Shown here piece by piece: positions 34,634 through 46,254 of a stretch of DNA of 64,000 bases. The position numbers and the translations under genes are program-made. How positions within the stretch are numbered: position 1 is the stretch's first letter; the number at the start of each line of letters is the position of its first letter. The stretch is from Nocardioides ginsengisegetis (lineage in GTDB: Bacteria; Actinomycetota; Actinomycetes; Propionibacteriales; Nocardioidaceae): positions 1 to 64,000 of the forward strand of contig NZ_JACGXA010000003.1 of NCBI RefSeq assembly GCF_014138045.1, read 5' to 3'. The notes under the pieces are model-generated. The model was given only the letters and a program-made list of their open reading frames with translations, was not told the origin of the DNA and searched no databases.

Positions 34634-34637
34634 CGGG

Positions 34638-35006
34638 TCAGACCCCGGTCGTGCTACCGGTGGTCGAGCCTGCCGAGACCAGCTCGGGGTGCTCGGCCCG
34701 CAGCCGCTGGGTCACCTTGTGCTCGACCCAGAAGATCAGCAGCGGCACCAGGCCGGCGACCAGGGCGACGATCGTGAAGCCGGGGGTCCAGCGGGCCCGG
34801 CGGGACAGCAGGAACGCGACCACGACGTAGATCATGAACGCCCAGCCGTGGGCGACCCACAGGATGCTGGCGTTCTCGCCGAAGGTCTGCAGGCTGCCGC
34901 CCTCGGTGGCGAGGTACTTCAGGGGCATGGCCACCAGGGCGCAGAAGGCGAGCAGGACGCCGACGACGATGGCCAGCACGCGGTAGGCGTTGAACAGCTT
35001 CTTCAC
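34638..35006 (-). CDS. DUF3817 membrane protein
   Basis: This 122-residue protein has three hydrophobic segments. It begins KKLFNAYRVLAIVVGVLLAFCALVAMP, with FGENASILWVAHGWAFMIYVV in the middle; this is the DUF3817 pattern. Members are small integral membrane proteins of unknown role, often next to SURF1-like genes as here (nine bases after that gene). Confidence 0.88.
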   Translation of the reverse strand: MKKLFNAYRVLAIVVGVLLAFCALVAMPLKYLATEGGSLQTFGENASILWVAHGWAFMIYVVVAFLLSRRARWTPGFTIVALVAGLVPLLIFWVEHKVTQRLRAEHPELVSAGSTTGSTTGV

Positions 35007-35015
35007 GCGCCCAAC

Positions 35016-35825
35016 CTACTGGCCGTCCACAGCGGCGCCCGCGACGATCGCCTCCACGGTGCCCTCGCGGGTGGCCTGCGTCTCGTCGCGCATCCAGCGG
35101 ACCCACACGAAGAGGGCGAACCCCGCGAAGAACCACCACTCGATGGCATACAGCAGGTTGCGTACGGCGGTGAAGGTGCTCGCGTCCGGCAGCTGCTCCA
35201 GCGTTGCCGGCTCGAGGCCGGCGGTGCCGTCGTTGGTCGCGGCCGCGCCGATCGGCCACTTCCCGGGCGCGGCCTCGGTCGCCACGACCGCGTAGGCGCC
35301 GTAGAGGTCCTGGTGGACGTGCTGGATCACGTCGGCGATCCGCAGCTGCGGCAGCACGTCGTCGGTCGGGTCGGTGTCGCCCTGCCCGGTGCCCTCCGGG
35401 GGCTGGAGCCAGCCGACGAGCTCGCCGTAGCCGGTCGGGGCGGCGGGTGCGTCCGCGGGATCGGCTACCCAGCCACGCACGACCGGGATGGCCGAGGCAT
35501 CCGCGGCGCCGATCGCGAGCGGGGTCACGACCCAGTAGCCCGTGCGGCCGTCGTGCTCGCGGCCCGACACGTAGACCGTGCCGTCGGGCACCCACTGGCC
35601 GCCCAGGATCACCGGCTGCCCCACCCGGTTGCCGGGGAACGGGTCGTCCGGGCCGATCACCGAGCGCAGCGGCAGCGGCTCGACGCGGGTCAGGTCGGCG
35701 GCCTCGGCGGCCCGCCGCGCCGACCACGCGTCGTACTGCCAGACGCCGAGGCCGACCGCCGCCGCGGTGAGCACCAGGGCCAGCAGGTGCATCGCCCAGT
35801 AGCGCGGGGCGAGCAGGGTGGGCAC
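35016..35825 (-). CDS. SURF1 family cytochrome oxidase assembly protein
   Basis: This 269-residue protein has an N-terminal helix (WAMHLLALVLTAAAVGLGVWQYDAW) and a C-terminal helix (LLYAIEWWFFAGFALFVWVRW) flanking an extracytoplasmic domain. That domain carries YVSGREHDGRTGYWVVTPL and VVRGWVADP. The two-helix topology and the conserved Q/W and WW motifs match SURF1, which aids haem a insertion into cytochrome c oxidase. It starts at ATG 35825 and leads the DUF3817-patatin-acyltransferase series. Confidence 0.9.
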   Translation of the reverse strand: MPTLLAPRYWAMHLLALVLTAAAVGLGVWQYDAWSARRAAEAADLTRVEPLPLRSVIGPDDPFPGNRVGQPVILGGQWVPDGTVYVSGREHDGRTGYWVVTPLAIGAADASAIPVVRGWVADPADAPAAPTGYGELVGWLQPPEGTGQGDTDPTDDVLPQLRIADVIQHVHQDLYGAYAVVATEAAPGKWPIGAAATNDGTAGLEPATLEQLPDASTFTAVRNLLYAIEWWFFAGFALFVWVRWMRDETQATREGTVEAIVAGAAVDGQ

Positions 35826-35872
35826 TCCTTCATCCTACGAACGGCGCCTCACCACCCGGCCCGCGGGCAAAC

Positions 35873-35914
35873 TGGTCAGACCACTTGACCACCAGCCAGA
35901 ACACGTTCTACCCT
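35873..35914 (+). promoter_or_regulatory. Promoter and operator of the GntR gene
   Basis: TTGACC (35885-35890) and TACCCT (35909-35914) are separated by 18 bases and end seven bases before the ATG at 35922, so the transcript is probably leaderless. TGGTCAGACCA (35873-35883), a perfect inverted repeat with the typical FadR-class core, abuts the -35 element and suggests autoregulation. Confidence 0.6.
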
Positions 35915-35921
35915 ACGACGC

Positions 35922-36668
35922 ATGCCACTCCAGCCCGTGAACCGCCGATCGGTGCCCGACGAGGTCTTCGACCAGGTCCTGGCCGAGGTCGTCGACGGCG
36001 AGATCGAGGCCGGGGAGACGCTGCCGAGCGAGCGCCGGCTGGCCGAGGTGCTCGGGGTCTCCCGCCCGGCCGTCCGCGAGGCGCTGCAGCGGATGACCCA
36101 GACCCGGCTGCTCGACGTGCGCCACGGCGGGGCCACCACCGTGCGCGACTACCGGAAGTTCGCCGGCCTCGACCTGCTGCCGGCCCTGCTCGTGCGCCGC
36201 GGCAACCTCGACGCCAAGGTTGCGCGCAGCATCCTCGAGGCCCGGCTCGTCGTCGGCCCCGGCGTCGCCGCGCTGGCCGCCGAGCGCGGGGGACCGGCCC
36301 TGGCCGCCCAGCTCACCGATGCGGTCGACGCGCTCGCCGCGGCCGAGGACGGGCCCGCGGGCGACGTCGAGCGGCAGCTGCACGCCCTGACGTTCTGGGA
36401 CCTGGTCGTCGACGCCGCCGACTCGATCACGTTCCGCCTGATGTTCAACAGCCTGCGCACGGCCTACGAGCCGGCGCTGGAGGCCCTCGCGCCGCTCATG
36501 GCCGAGGAGGTGGGTCAGGTCGGTGCCTACCGGCTGCTCACCGCCGCCATCGGGGAGGGGGACCCCGAGACCGCCCGGGTCGCCGCGGAGCGCGTGCTCC
36601 GTCCGGCGACCACCAGCCTGATCAGCGCCCTCGACGCGCTGGCCGACCTCCCCTCCCAGGAGCACTGA
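35922..36668 (+). CDS. GntR family regulator, FadR subfamily
   Basis: This 248-residue regulator has an N-terminal winged helix (DEVFDQVLAEVVDGEIEAGETL, then SERRLAEVLGVSRPAVREALQ) and an all-helical FCD domain with candidate metal or ligand residues (ARSILEARLVVGPG, FWDLVVDAA). FadR-type members often respond to acyl-CoA or organic acids. It overlaps the hydroxylase gene downstream by one base and probably controls that operon. Confidence 0.92.
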   Translation: MPLQPVNRRSVPDEVFDQVLAEVVDGEIEAGETLPSERRLAEVLGVSRPAVREALQRMTQTRLLDVRHGGATTVRDYRKFAGLDLLPALLVRRGNLDAKVARSILEARLVVGPGVAALAAERGGPALAAQLTDAVDALAAAEDGPAGDVERQLHALTFWDLVVDAADSITFRLMFNSLRTAYEPALEALAPLMAEEVGQVGAYRLLTAAIGEGDPETARVAAERVLRPATTSLISALDALADLPSQEH

Positions 36669-37393
36669 TGACCAAGGCATCCCCCGAGATCGAGGCCCTC
36701 GCCGCCCAGCGGCTGGCGGTCGACGAGGACCGCATCACTGGCTCGCGACGGACCAACGTGTCGCTCGCGGGCGCCTGGGGGTCCTTCTGGCGGCACCCCT
36801 CGCCCTACATGATCGGCAGCTTCCTCGTCGGCTCCGTCGTGGCGCGGGTCCTGGTCGGCGGCGGCTCGTGGTGGGAGCTGGCGATCCCGGCCGCGCTCGT
36901 CGCGCTGTTCCCGGTGATCGAGTGGGTGATCCACGTCGGCATCCTGCACTGGCGCCCGCGCAAGGTCGGTCCCGTCCCGATCGACTCCCTCCTGGCCCGC
37001 AAGCACCGCGAGCACCACGCCGACCCGCGCCAGATCCCGCTCGTCTTCATCCCCTGGCCGGTGCTGCTCTGGCTGCTCCCGGCGTACGTCGCCGTCGCGC
37101 TGCTCGCGGTGCCCTCGCTGTCCGCGGGGCTCACCCTCCTGGTGTCGGTCTACGGCCTGAAGTTCGGCTACGAGTGGACGCACTACCTCGTGCACAGCGA
37201 CTACCGCCCGCAGTCGGCGTGGTTCCGGTCGGTGTGGCGCAACCACCGCCTGCACCACTACAAGAACGAGCACTACTGGTTCACCGTGACCACGGCCGGC
37301 ACCGCTGACCGGCTCTTCGGGACCTACCCCGAGCCGTCGGAGGTCCAGACATCACCGACCGTGCGCGCGCTGCACGCCGCCGAGGGGCTGTAA
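36668..37393 (+). CDS. Fatty acid hydroxylase / sterol desaturase superfamily protein
   Basis: This 241-residue membrane diiron oxygenase has the histidine clusters HVGILH, KHREHH, HYLVHSDY and HRLHHYKNEH on a four-helix scaffold. It likely hydroxylates or desaturates a fatty acyl or carotenoid-type substrate. The start ATG (36668) overlaps the GntR stop. The gene is followed after eight bases by the MBL hydrolase. Pairing with a FadR-type regulator supports a lipid substrate, by inference. Confidence 0.9.
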   Translation: MTKASPEIEALAAQRLAVDEDRITGSRRTNVSLAGAWGSFWRHPSPYMIGSFLVGSVVARVLVGGGSWWELAIPAALVALFPVIEWVIHVGILHWRPRKVGPVPIDSLLARKHREHHADPRQIPLVFIPWPVLLWLLPAYVAVALLAVPSLSAGLTLLVSVYGLKFGYEWTHYLVHSDYRPQSAWFRSVWRNHRLHHYKNEHYWFTVTTAGTADRLFGTYPEPSEVQTSPTVRALHAAEGL

Positions 37394-37401
37394 TCACCAC
37401 C

Positions 37402-38196
37402 GTGACCATCCATCACCTCAACTGCGCCACCCTCCGTCCGCACGGCTCCTTCGGCGGCCGGGTCTCCCCGGCGCAGATGGTGGCCCACTGCCTCCTCGTC
37501 GAGCGACCCGGCGGCCTGCTGCTCGTCGACAGCGGCTTCGGCACCGGCGACATCGCCGACCCGCGCCGGCTGGGCCGGCCCTTCACGGCCGTCCTGCGCC
37601 CGGCGCTGAACCTCGCCGAGACCGCCCAGGCGCAGGTCAGGGCCCTGGGGCACGCCATCGAGGACGTCACCGACATCGCGCTCACCCACCTCGACCTCGA
37701 CCACGCCGGCGGCCTCGGGGACTTCCCCGGCGCCCGGGTCCACGTGTTCGGCGCCGAGCTCGACGCCGCCCTGCACCCGACGATGCGGGAGAAGGCGCGC
37801 TACATCGGCGCCCAGTGGGCGCACGGCCCGCAGTGGACCCGCCACGACGAGGCGGGCGACGACTGGTTCGGCTTCCGCGGGGTCACGGCCCTCGGTGAGG
37901 ACGTCGTGCTGGTGCCGCTGCACGGGCACACCCGCGGGCACTGCGGCGTCGCCGTCCGCCGCCCCGACGGCGGCTGGCTGCTGCACGCCGGCGACTCCTA
38001 CTTCCACACCAGCGAGAAGGAGACACCCCCGTCCCCGCCGGTCGGGCTGCGCGCGTTCCAGACCCTGATGGCCGTGGACAACAAGCAGCGCAAGGCCAAC
38101 CAGGAGCGGCTCCGCGAGCTGCACGCCGCGCACGGCGAGATCACGATCTTCTCCGCGCACGACGCCAGCGAGTACGCCGCCCTCGCGGGCTCCTAG
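37402..38196 (+). CDS. MBL-fold metallo-hydrolase (lactonase-like)
   Basis: This 264-residue zinc hydrolase has the binuclear motif LTHLDLDHAGGL, further ligands in VPLHGHTRGHCGV and the bridging aspartate in LLHAGDSYFH. It ends FSAHDASEY, as in AHL-lactonase-like proteins. It is third in the GntR-hydroxylase operon and starts at GTG 37402. It may open a lactone or ester product of the hydroxylase (inference). Its stop shares four bases (CTAG) with that of the convergent lipoprotein gene. Confidence 0.9.
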   Translation: MTIHHLNCATLRPHGSFGGRVSPAQMVAHCLLVERPGGLLLVDSGFGTGDIADPRRLGRPFTAVLRPALNLAETAQAQVRALGHAIEDVTDIALTHLDLDHAGGLGDFPGARVHVFGAELDAALHPTMREKARYIGAQWAHGPQWTRHDEAGDDWFGFRGVTALGEDVVLVPLHGHTRGHCGVAVRRPDGGWLLHAGDSYFHTSEKETPPSPPVGLRAFQTLMAVDNKQRKANQERLRELHAAHGEITIFSAHDASEYAALAGS

Positions 38197-39173
38197 AGTC
38201 CCGTCGGCTCGGCGATCGGGTCGACGCTGTTGCAGATCCCGAAGGGCAGGGTCTCACCGAGCGCCAGCTCGGCCGCGAGCGGCGGGTGCGGCACGTCGTA
38301 GCCGATCCGGCCGGTCGCCGGGTCGCCCACGCCCTGCCGAAAGCCGTCCTCGAACGCCGGGGAGCCGTCGCGTGGCCACCAGTCGCCGACGTGCAGCCGG
38401 TCGAACAGGTCGAGGCGGTCGACGGGCATCCGCACGGTCGCGAGGTGGTCGCCGAACTCGAGGACGACCGCGTCGAGCGGATCAAGGTTGGTGACGTCGT
38501 AGTGCGCCGTGACGCGGTCCTGGTCCTCGCCGGTCGGCTCGGGCCCCAGCGCATCGGCGAAGGGGAGGCAGCCCCGGTGCACGTACGTCGCCTCGGCGGG
38601 CGCGCCGACGAGGCCCACGAACGCCGGGTCGGTGGCCCAGCTGTCGGCCCCGTCGGTCGCGGTGCCGAAGGTCACCAGATGGCCCTGCACGTGCCCGCCC
38701 GCCAATGCCCCGACGCCGGCCCGGACTGCGCTCGCGACCGGCGCCATGTCGAGGTCGGGACGGAAGGCGAGCACCCAGCCGGCCCCCTGGTCCCCGGTGA
38801 AGTGCGCCTCCCAGTCGACGTCGTCCTCGGTGAAGCCGTAGTCGAGCATCAGCTCGGAGTTGTCCGGGCGCAGCAGCCCGTCGGTGAGGAGCGGCGCCTC
38901 GGTCGCCGCCCGCTGCCAGAACTGCTCGCGATCGGTCACGAGGTCGTCGCTGGTCATGTCCGGCACGCCGAGCTGGACCCGGACCTCGTCGAGGTCCGTC
39001 ACGGTCAGGGTCGTCGCCGTGGCCGGGACCAGCGGCAGCACCGCCTCGGCCGGCTCCAGCCCGGCGTCGTACGTCGGGGTGCCGGACAGCCGCGCGGGCG
39101 GCGGTGCCACGTCGGGCGGCGGCGGCCCGTCGTCCCCGCAGCCCGCGAGGGCGGCCAGCAGGGCACCGCACAT
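38193..39173 (-). CDS. Putative lipoprotein of unknown function
   Basis: This protein of about 326 residues begins near MCGALLAALAGCGDDGPPPPD, an apparent lipobox (LAGC) followed by a proline-rich linker. The rest is a soluble domain (LTVTDLDEVRVQLGVPDMTSDDL...) with no recognised family. The ATG at 39173 leaves an unusually short signal peptide without basic residues. A GTG at 39190 in another frame would supply MRLSPP, so a 5' frameshift is possible. It begins just after tRNA-Ala, on the same strand. Confidence 0.7.
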   Translation of the reverse strand: MCGALLAALAGCGDDGPPPPDVAPPPARLSGTPTYDAGLEPAEAVLPLVPATATTLTVTDLDEVRVQLGVPDMTSDDLVTDREQFWQRAATEAPLLTDGLLRPDNSELMLDYGFTEDDVDWEAHFTGDQGAGWVLAFRPDLDMAPVASAVRAGVGALAGGHVQGHLVTFGTATDGADSWATDPAFVGLVGAPAEATYVHRGCLPFADALGPEPTGEDQDRVTAHYDVTNLDPLDAVVLEFGDHLATVRMPVDRLDLFDRLHVGDWWPRDGSPAFEDGFRQGVGDPATGRIGYDVPHPPLAAELALGETLPFGICNSVDPIAEPTGL

Positions 39174-39199
39174 GGCGGCGACAACCGCACGAGAGATGG

Positions 39200-39275
39200 T
39201 GGTGGAGCCTAGGGGACTCGAACCCCTAACCCCCTGCTTGCAAAGCAGGTGCGCTACCAATTGCGCCAAGGCCCC
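39200..39275 (-). tRNA. tRNA-Ala (anticodon TGC)
   Basis: Minus-strand GGGGCCT pairs with AGGCTCC and contains the G3-U70 pair that identifies alanine tRNAs. The anticodon loop CTTTGCAAG shows TGC. The T-loop is GGTTCGAGTCC. The 3' CCA is encoded at 39202-39200. Confidence 0.96.
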
Positions 39276-39299
39276 GTGTCGGGCGCGAGCCCGGAGTGG

Positions 39300-39425
39300 T
39301 CAGGCCTTGTCGACGTTGTCGGTGGCCTCGGCCCAGAGGGCCTGCTCGGCGCGACCCTCGTCCATCTTCTTCTTGGCGAAGACGGCACCGGCGGCGGCCA
39401 GCAGGACCAGGAGGATCTTCTTCAT
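39300..39425 (-). CDS. DLW-39 family protein
   Basis: This 41-residue peptide reads [20 protein letters not shown] followed by [21 protein letters not shown]. It has a single N-terminal hydrophobic segment and the conserved D/E-LW type motif (here [10 protein letters not shown]). Members are encoded at this position, between tRNA genes near the origin, in many actinobacteria. The start at ATG 39425 is preceded by GGAG (TTGGAGCCCCGC). Function is unknown. Confidence 0.82.
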   Translation of the reverse strand: MKKILLVLLAAAGAVFAKKKMDEGRAEQALWAEATDNVDKA

Positions 39426-39494
39426 GCGGGGCTCCAAGCGGTCGGGGCAAGCGGTCATCGGGACGACTGCCTCGACGGGCTCGAGGAGCCGGAG

Positions 39495-39571
39495 TGGTGG
39501 GCCTAACAGGACTTGAACCTGTGACCTCTTCCTTATCAGGGAAGCGCTCTAACCGTCTGAGCTATAGGCCC
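39495..39571 (-). tRNA. tRNA-Ile (anticodon GAT)
   Basis: Minus-strand GGGCCTA pairs with TAGGCCC. The anticodon loop of CTTCCCTGATAAGGAAG shows GAT, and the T arm is ACAGGTTCAAGTCCTGT. Discriminator A and CCA are encoded. It lies directly downstream of the gyrA/DUF3566 unit, the usual actinobacterial arrangement. Confidence 0.97.
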
Positions 39572-39686
39572 GTTCCGACACACGACAACGTGCACCGGGG
39601 GGGTGGCCGACGAGCGACCGAGGCTGAACGTTACCCCACGCCTCGACGGCCCGACAAAACGGGCCGTCCGTGCTCGGGGAGACCCC

Positions 39687-40297
39687 TCAGCTGTCCTCGG
39701 CCAGGGTGACCTCGATGCCGCCGAGGAGCGCCGCCGCCATGTTGTAGAGGAACGCGCCGAGGGTCGCGATCGCGGTCAGCAGGACCACGTCGATGACCGC
39801 CACGAGCATCGTGAAGCCGAGCACCCGTGAGGTGCCGACGTAGTTCTGCACGTCGAACGACGAGGCGTCCTGGCCGCCGACGATGTCTTGGACGGTCTTG
39901 TTGATGGAGTCCCAGACGCCGGCCGCGCCGAGCACCGACCAGACCATCAGGACCGAGACGATCGTGACCACGCCGAAGGCGACCGAGAGCAGGAACGCCG
40001 TCTTCATCACCGACCACGGGTCGATGCGGGAGAGCCGCAGCCGGGCGCGACGCGGTGGCCGGGAGCCCTGGGCGGCCTTCTTGACGGCCACCTTGGAGTC
40101 CGGGTTGGCGTTGGCACGGTGCTCGTCCGCCGCGTTGCTCAGCTTGGCCGAGATGCGCTCGGTCAGGGGCGTGCGGGTCGTGGCGTTCCCCGCCGGGGCA
40201 GCAGGCGGGATGGGACGTGGCTTGCTGGCCGGCTGCTCGGAGGTCGGGCGGTCGAGGCCGGTGCGGGTGGAGGTCCGCTCGACGGGTCGTTCCGTCA

Positions 40298-40298
<1 letters not shown>
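39687..40298 (-). CDS. DUF3566 membrane protein
   Basis: This 203-residue protein has a Pro/Arg/Thr-rich disordered N-terminus (about 1-85) followed by the DUF3566 domain with two helices (VMKTAFLLSVAFGVVTIVSVLM and VLGFTMLVAVIDVVLLTAIATLG). The ending is GAFLYNMAAALLGGIEVTLAED. It lies right after gyrA; its ATG overlaps the gyrA stop. The position is conserved in actinobacteria; function is unknown, possibly envelope or chromosome related. Confidence 0.92.
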
Positions 40299-43060
<2,762 letters not shown>

Positions 43061-43231
43061 GATTGGTCTCTCTCGCCATGTCTAACGGAAGTCTTAGATT
43101 CGTCAATATGGTGCAAGCCAGGAGTCACGAGGTGCGTCCGATCGCAAGGCGGAGGCGCGAAGGCGACCTTCGAGCGAAGCGGGTCGTCGAGCGCCGACAA
43201 CGCAGCGAGCGGGCGCGCATCGTGTCTCCTG

Positions 43232-45361
43232 CTAGATATCCAGGAATCGGACGTCCTTAGCGTTGCGCTGGATGAAGGAACGACGCTGCTCGACGTCCTC
43301 GCCCATGAGGATCGAGAAGATCTCGTCCGCCTGGGCGGCGTCGTCGAGGGTCACCTGGAGCATGAGCCGCTGCTCGGGGTTCATGGTGGTGTCCCACAGC
43401 TCCTCGGCGTTCATCTCACCGAGACCCTTGTAGCGCTGGACGGGGTTCTCCTTGGGCAGCTTCTTGCCCGACTCCAGGCCGTCGCGCATGAGCGCGTCGC
43501 GCTCGGCGTCGGAGTAGACGAACTCGTGCTCGGCCGGCTTGTTCCAGCGCAGGCGGTAGAGCGGCGGCTGGGCCATGTAGACGTAGCCGTGCTCGATCAG
43601 CGGCTTCATGAAGCGGAACAGCAGCGTCAGCAGCAGGGTGTTGATGTGGTGGCCGTCGACGTCGGCGTCGGCCATCAGCACGACCTTGTGGTAGCGCAGC
43701 TTGTCGAGGCTGAACTCCTCGTGGATGCCGGTGCCGAGAGCGGAGATGATCGCCTGGACCTCGGTGTTGGCCAGCACCTTGTCGATGCGGGCCTTCTCGA
43801 CGTTGAGGATCTTGCCGCGGATCGGGAGGATCGCCTGGACGCGCGGGTCCCGGCCCTGGCGGGCCGAGCCACCGGCGGAGTCGCCCTCGACGATGAAGAC
43901 CTCGCACTCGGAGGGGTTGGTCGACTGGCAGTCCGACAACTTGCCGGGCAGGCCTCCGCCGCCGAGCAGGCCCTTGCGGTTGCGGGCGAGGTCGCGCGCC
44001 TTGCGGGCCGCGATCCGGGCCTGCGCCGCGGCCTGGGACTTGCGGATGATGTCGCGGCCCTCGGCGGGGTTCTTCTCGAACCAGTCGCCGAGCTGGTCGT
44101 TCATGATCCGCTGCACGAAGCCCTTGGCCTCGGTGTTGCCGAGCTTGGTCTTGGTCTGGCCCTCGAACTGCGGCTCACCGAGCTTGACCGAGATGATCGC
44201 GGTGAGGCCCTCGCGGATGTCGTCACCCGAGACGCGGTCCTCGGGCTTCTTCATCAGGCCCCACTCGAAGCCCCAGTTGTTGACCAGGGAGGTCAGCGCC
44301 GCACGGAAGCCCTCCTCGTGCGTGCCGCCCTCGTGGGTGTTGATGGTGTTGGCGAAGGTGTGGACCGACTCGGTGAACGAGGTGTTCCACTGCATCGCCA
44401 CCTCGAGACTCATGTGGTTCTCGACCGAGTCGGGCGTCTCCGCCTCGAAGGCGATGACCGAGGGGTTGGCCACCTGCTTGCGGCGGTTGAGGTGCTCGAC
44501 GTAGTCGACGAGGCCGCGGTCGTACTTGAAGACGCGCTCGATGCCGCCGCCCTCGCTCTTGCGGATCGCGTCGGTGCCGGCCTGGTCGACCTCGTTGGCG
44601 ATCGTCTCGTCGGCGACGGCCTCGAGCAGCTCGTCGGCCGCCGGGCGCTCGTCGCGGACCACGATCTCGAGGCCCTTGTTGAGGAAGGCGTACTCGCGGA
44701 AGCGGGTGGTGATGGTCTCGAAGGAGTAGGTCGTGGTCTCGAAGATCTCCTCCGAGGCCCAGTAGATGACCGTGGTGCCGGTGCGCTCGCCGGGCTCCAT
44801 CGCGCGGACCTGCTCGAGCTCGCCGTCGGGGACACCGATCGTGAAGCTCTGGCGCCACAGGTGGCCGCGGTTCTTCACCTCGACGATGAGGTGGCTCGAC
44901 AGTGCGTTGACCACCGAGACGCCGACGCCGTGGAGGCCACCGGAGACCTTGTAGCCGCCGCCGCCGAACTTGCCGCCGGCGTGCAGCATCGTGAGGGCCA
45001 TCGTGACGGCCGGCATCTCCTGCCCGGGCGCGGTGTCGGTCGGGATACCGCGGCCGTTGTCCTCGACGCGGATCGCGCCGTCGGCCTGCAGGGTCACCAC
45101 GATGCGGTCGCAGTAGCCGGCCAGCGACTCGTCGACCGCGTTGTCCACGATCTCCCAGATCAGGTGGTGCAGGCCGCGCTCGCCGGTCGAGCCGATGTAC
45201 ATGCCGGGACGCTTGCGGACGGCCTCGAGGCCCTCGAGGACCTGGATCGCGGAGGCGTCGTACGACGCGCCTGCATCGGGGGCGGTGCCCCGGAGTGCGG
45301 GGGGTGCCGGTGCTTCCGCGGAGAGCTCGGTCGGGACGTCGACGGGGGCTTCGTCGGTCAC
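43232..45361 (-). CDS. gyrB: DNA gyrase subunit B
   Basis: This ATPase subunit of gyrase has 709 residues. The GHKL ATPase domain has [23 protein letters not shown] and [15 protein letters not shown]. The Toprim domain has [21 protein letters not shown] and [14 protein letters not shown] 45361 ([10 protein letters not shown]) is chosen, with GAGG at a suitable distance; GTG 45367 is two codons longer and equally possible. Confidence 0.98.
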   Translation of the reverse strand: MTDEAPVDVPTELSAEAPAPPALRGTAPDAGASYDASAIQVLEGLEAVRKRPGMYIGSTGERGLHHLIWEIVDNAVDESLAGYCDRIVVTLQADGAIRVEDNGRGIPTDTAPGQEMPAVTMALTMLHAGGKFGGGGYKVSGGLHGVGVSVVNALSSHLIVEVKNRGHLWRQSFTIGVPDGELEQVRAMEPGERTGTTVIYWASEEIFETTTYSFETITTRFREYAFLNKGLEIVVRDERPAADELLEAVADETIANEVDQAGTDAIRKSEGGGIERVFKYDRGLVDYVEHLNRRKQVANPSVIAFEAETPDSVENHMSLEVAMQWNTSFTESVHTFANTINTHEGGTHEEGFRAALTSLVNNWGFEWGLMKKPEDRVSGDDIREGLTAIISVKLGEPQFEGQTKTKLGNTEAKGFVQRIMNDQLGDWFEKNPAEGRDIIRKSQAAAQARIAARKARDLARNRKGLLGGGGLPGKLSDCQSTNPSECEVFIVEGDSAGGSARQGRDPRVQAILPIRGKILNVEKARIDKVLANTEVQAIISALGTGIHEEFSLDKLRYHKVVLMADADVDGHHINTLLLTLLFRFMKPLIEHGYVYMAQPPLYRLRWNKPAEHEFVYSDAERDALMRDGLESGKKLPKENPVQRYKGLGEMNAEELWDTTMNPEQRLMLQVTLDDAAQADEIFSILMGEDVEQRRSFIQRNAKDVRFLDI

Positions 45362-45635
45362 ACACACCTCATACACGTTGGGCGGCACGGCATCGGAGCC
45401 GGGCTGCTGGGAGATCTGGTCACACACAGAAGGTCGCGGCGTGGAGGAGCCTGCGACCCGATCGCCATGATACCGGCCACAGCGCCGCATTCCACGTCTC
45501 GACCCCGAAGAATGGGGGGATCCTGTGGAAATAGGGCCCCTCAGGGGCTCGTGAGGGCGGCTGCGAGCGCCGAACAGGGGGGCGAACGGGTCCCCGTACG
45601 TCCGTGCGGCTCCCAGATCGTCTCCCGTGGCCTCC

Positions 45636-45651
45636 TGTTTCATGTGAAACC
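45636..45651. other. parS-like site (degenerate)
   Basis: TGTTTCATGTGAAACC differs from the parS consensus TGTTTCACGTGAAACA at two positions. It lies in the 314-base gyrB/DUF721 gap, which otherwise shows no gene. ParB probably still binds it, more weakly. Confidence 0.65.
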
Positions 45652-45675
45652 AGGGGCTCCGATCGGGCCCGGGAC

Positions 45676-46254
45676 TCAGCCGTAGGTGTCGCGCGGACCC
45701 CGGCCGTCGCGCGCGGACCGGAGACCCTTCTTCCACGTGGGCAGGTGCGGGCCGAGCACCTCGATCAACGCCACCGTGCCGTGCCCCAGCTCCTCGTTGA
45801 GGCGGCGTACGACGGTCGGTGCGAGCAGCTTCAGCTGGGTCGCCCACGCGGTGGAGTCGGTGCGCACCACGAGCTTGCCATCGGCGAAGGACTCCGGCGT
45901 GCAGTGGGCGGCCACCTCGTCGCCGACCAGCTCGGCCCACCGGCCGAAGACGCCGTGGACCCGGAGGTCCAGGCCCCAGCCGTGGTCGGCAACGAGGCGA
46001 CCGAGCGTGGCGTCGAGCAGCTGGGGGTCGCGCTCGTCGGGGTGTGCCCCCGACACCCGGCCGCGCGGGGTCCTCAGGTCGCGGCGCTTCTTCTTCCCTT
46101 TGGCCGGGGGAGTGGAGCGCGCGGCGCCGCGGGCCATCGCGCGGGCCAGGTCGAGGCCGTCGTCCTGGTGCGGTGCGGGCTCGGGCTCCCCGACGGTCGG
46201 GGCCTCCGGCTCGTCGAAGGTCTCACCCTCGGGCTCCTCCGGCTCCGCGTCCAT
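45676..46254 (-). CDS. DUF721 (DciA-like) protein
   Basis: This 192-residue protein has an acidic disordered N-terminus and a basic hinge ([17 protein letters not shown]). The DUF721 domain (about 85-185) carries [20 protein letters not shown] and [17 protein letters not shown]. The domain is related to DciA, the widespread loader of replicative helicase. The location between recF and gyrB, next to dnaA, fits a replication role (inference). Its ATG overlaps the recF stop. Confidence 0.9.
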   Translation of the reverse strand: MDAEPEEPEGETFDEPEAPTVGEPEPAPHQDDGLDLARAMARGAARSTPPAKGKKKRRDLRTPRGRVSGAHPDERDPQLLDATLGRLVADHGWGLDLRVHGVFGRWAELVGDEVAAHCTPESFADGKLVVRTDSTAWATQLKLLAPTVVRRLNEELGHGTVALIEVLGPHLPTWKKGLRSARDGRGPRDTYG

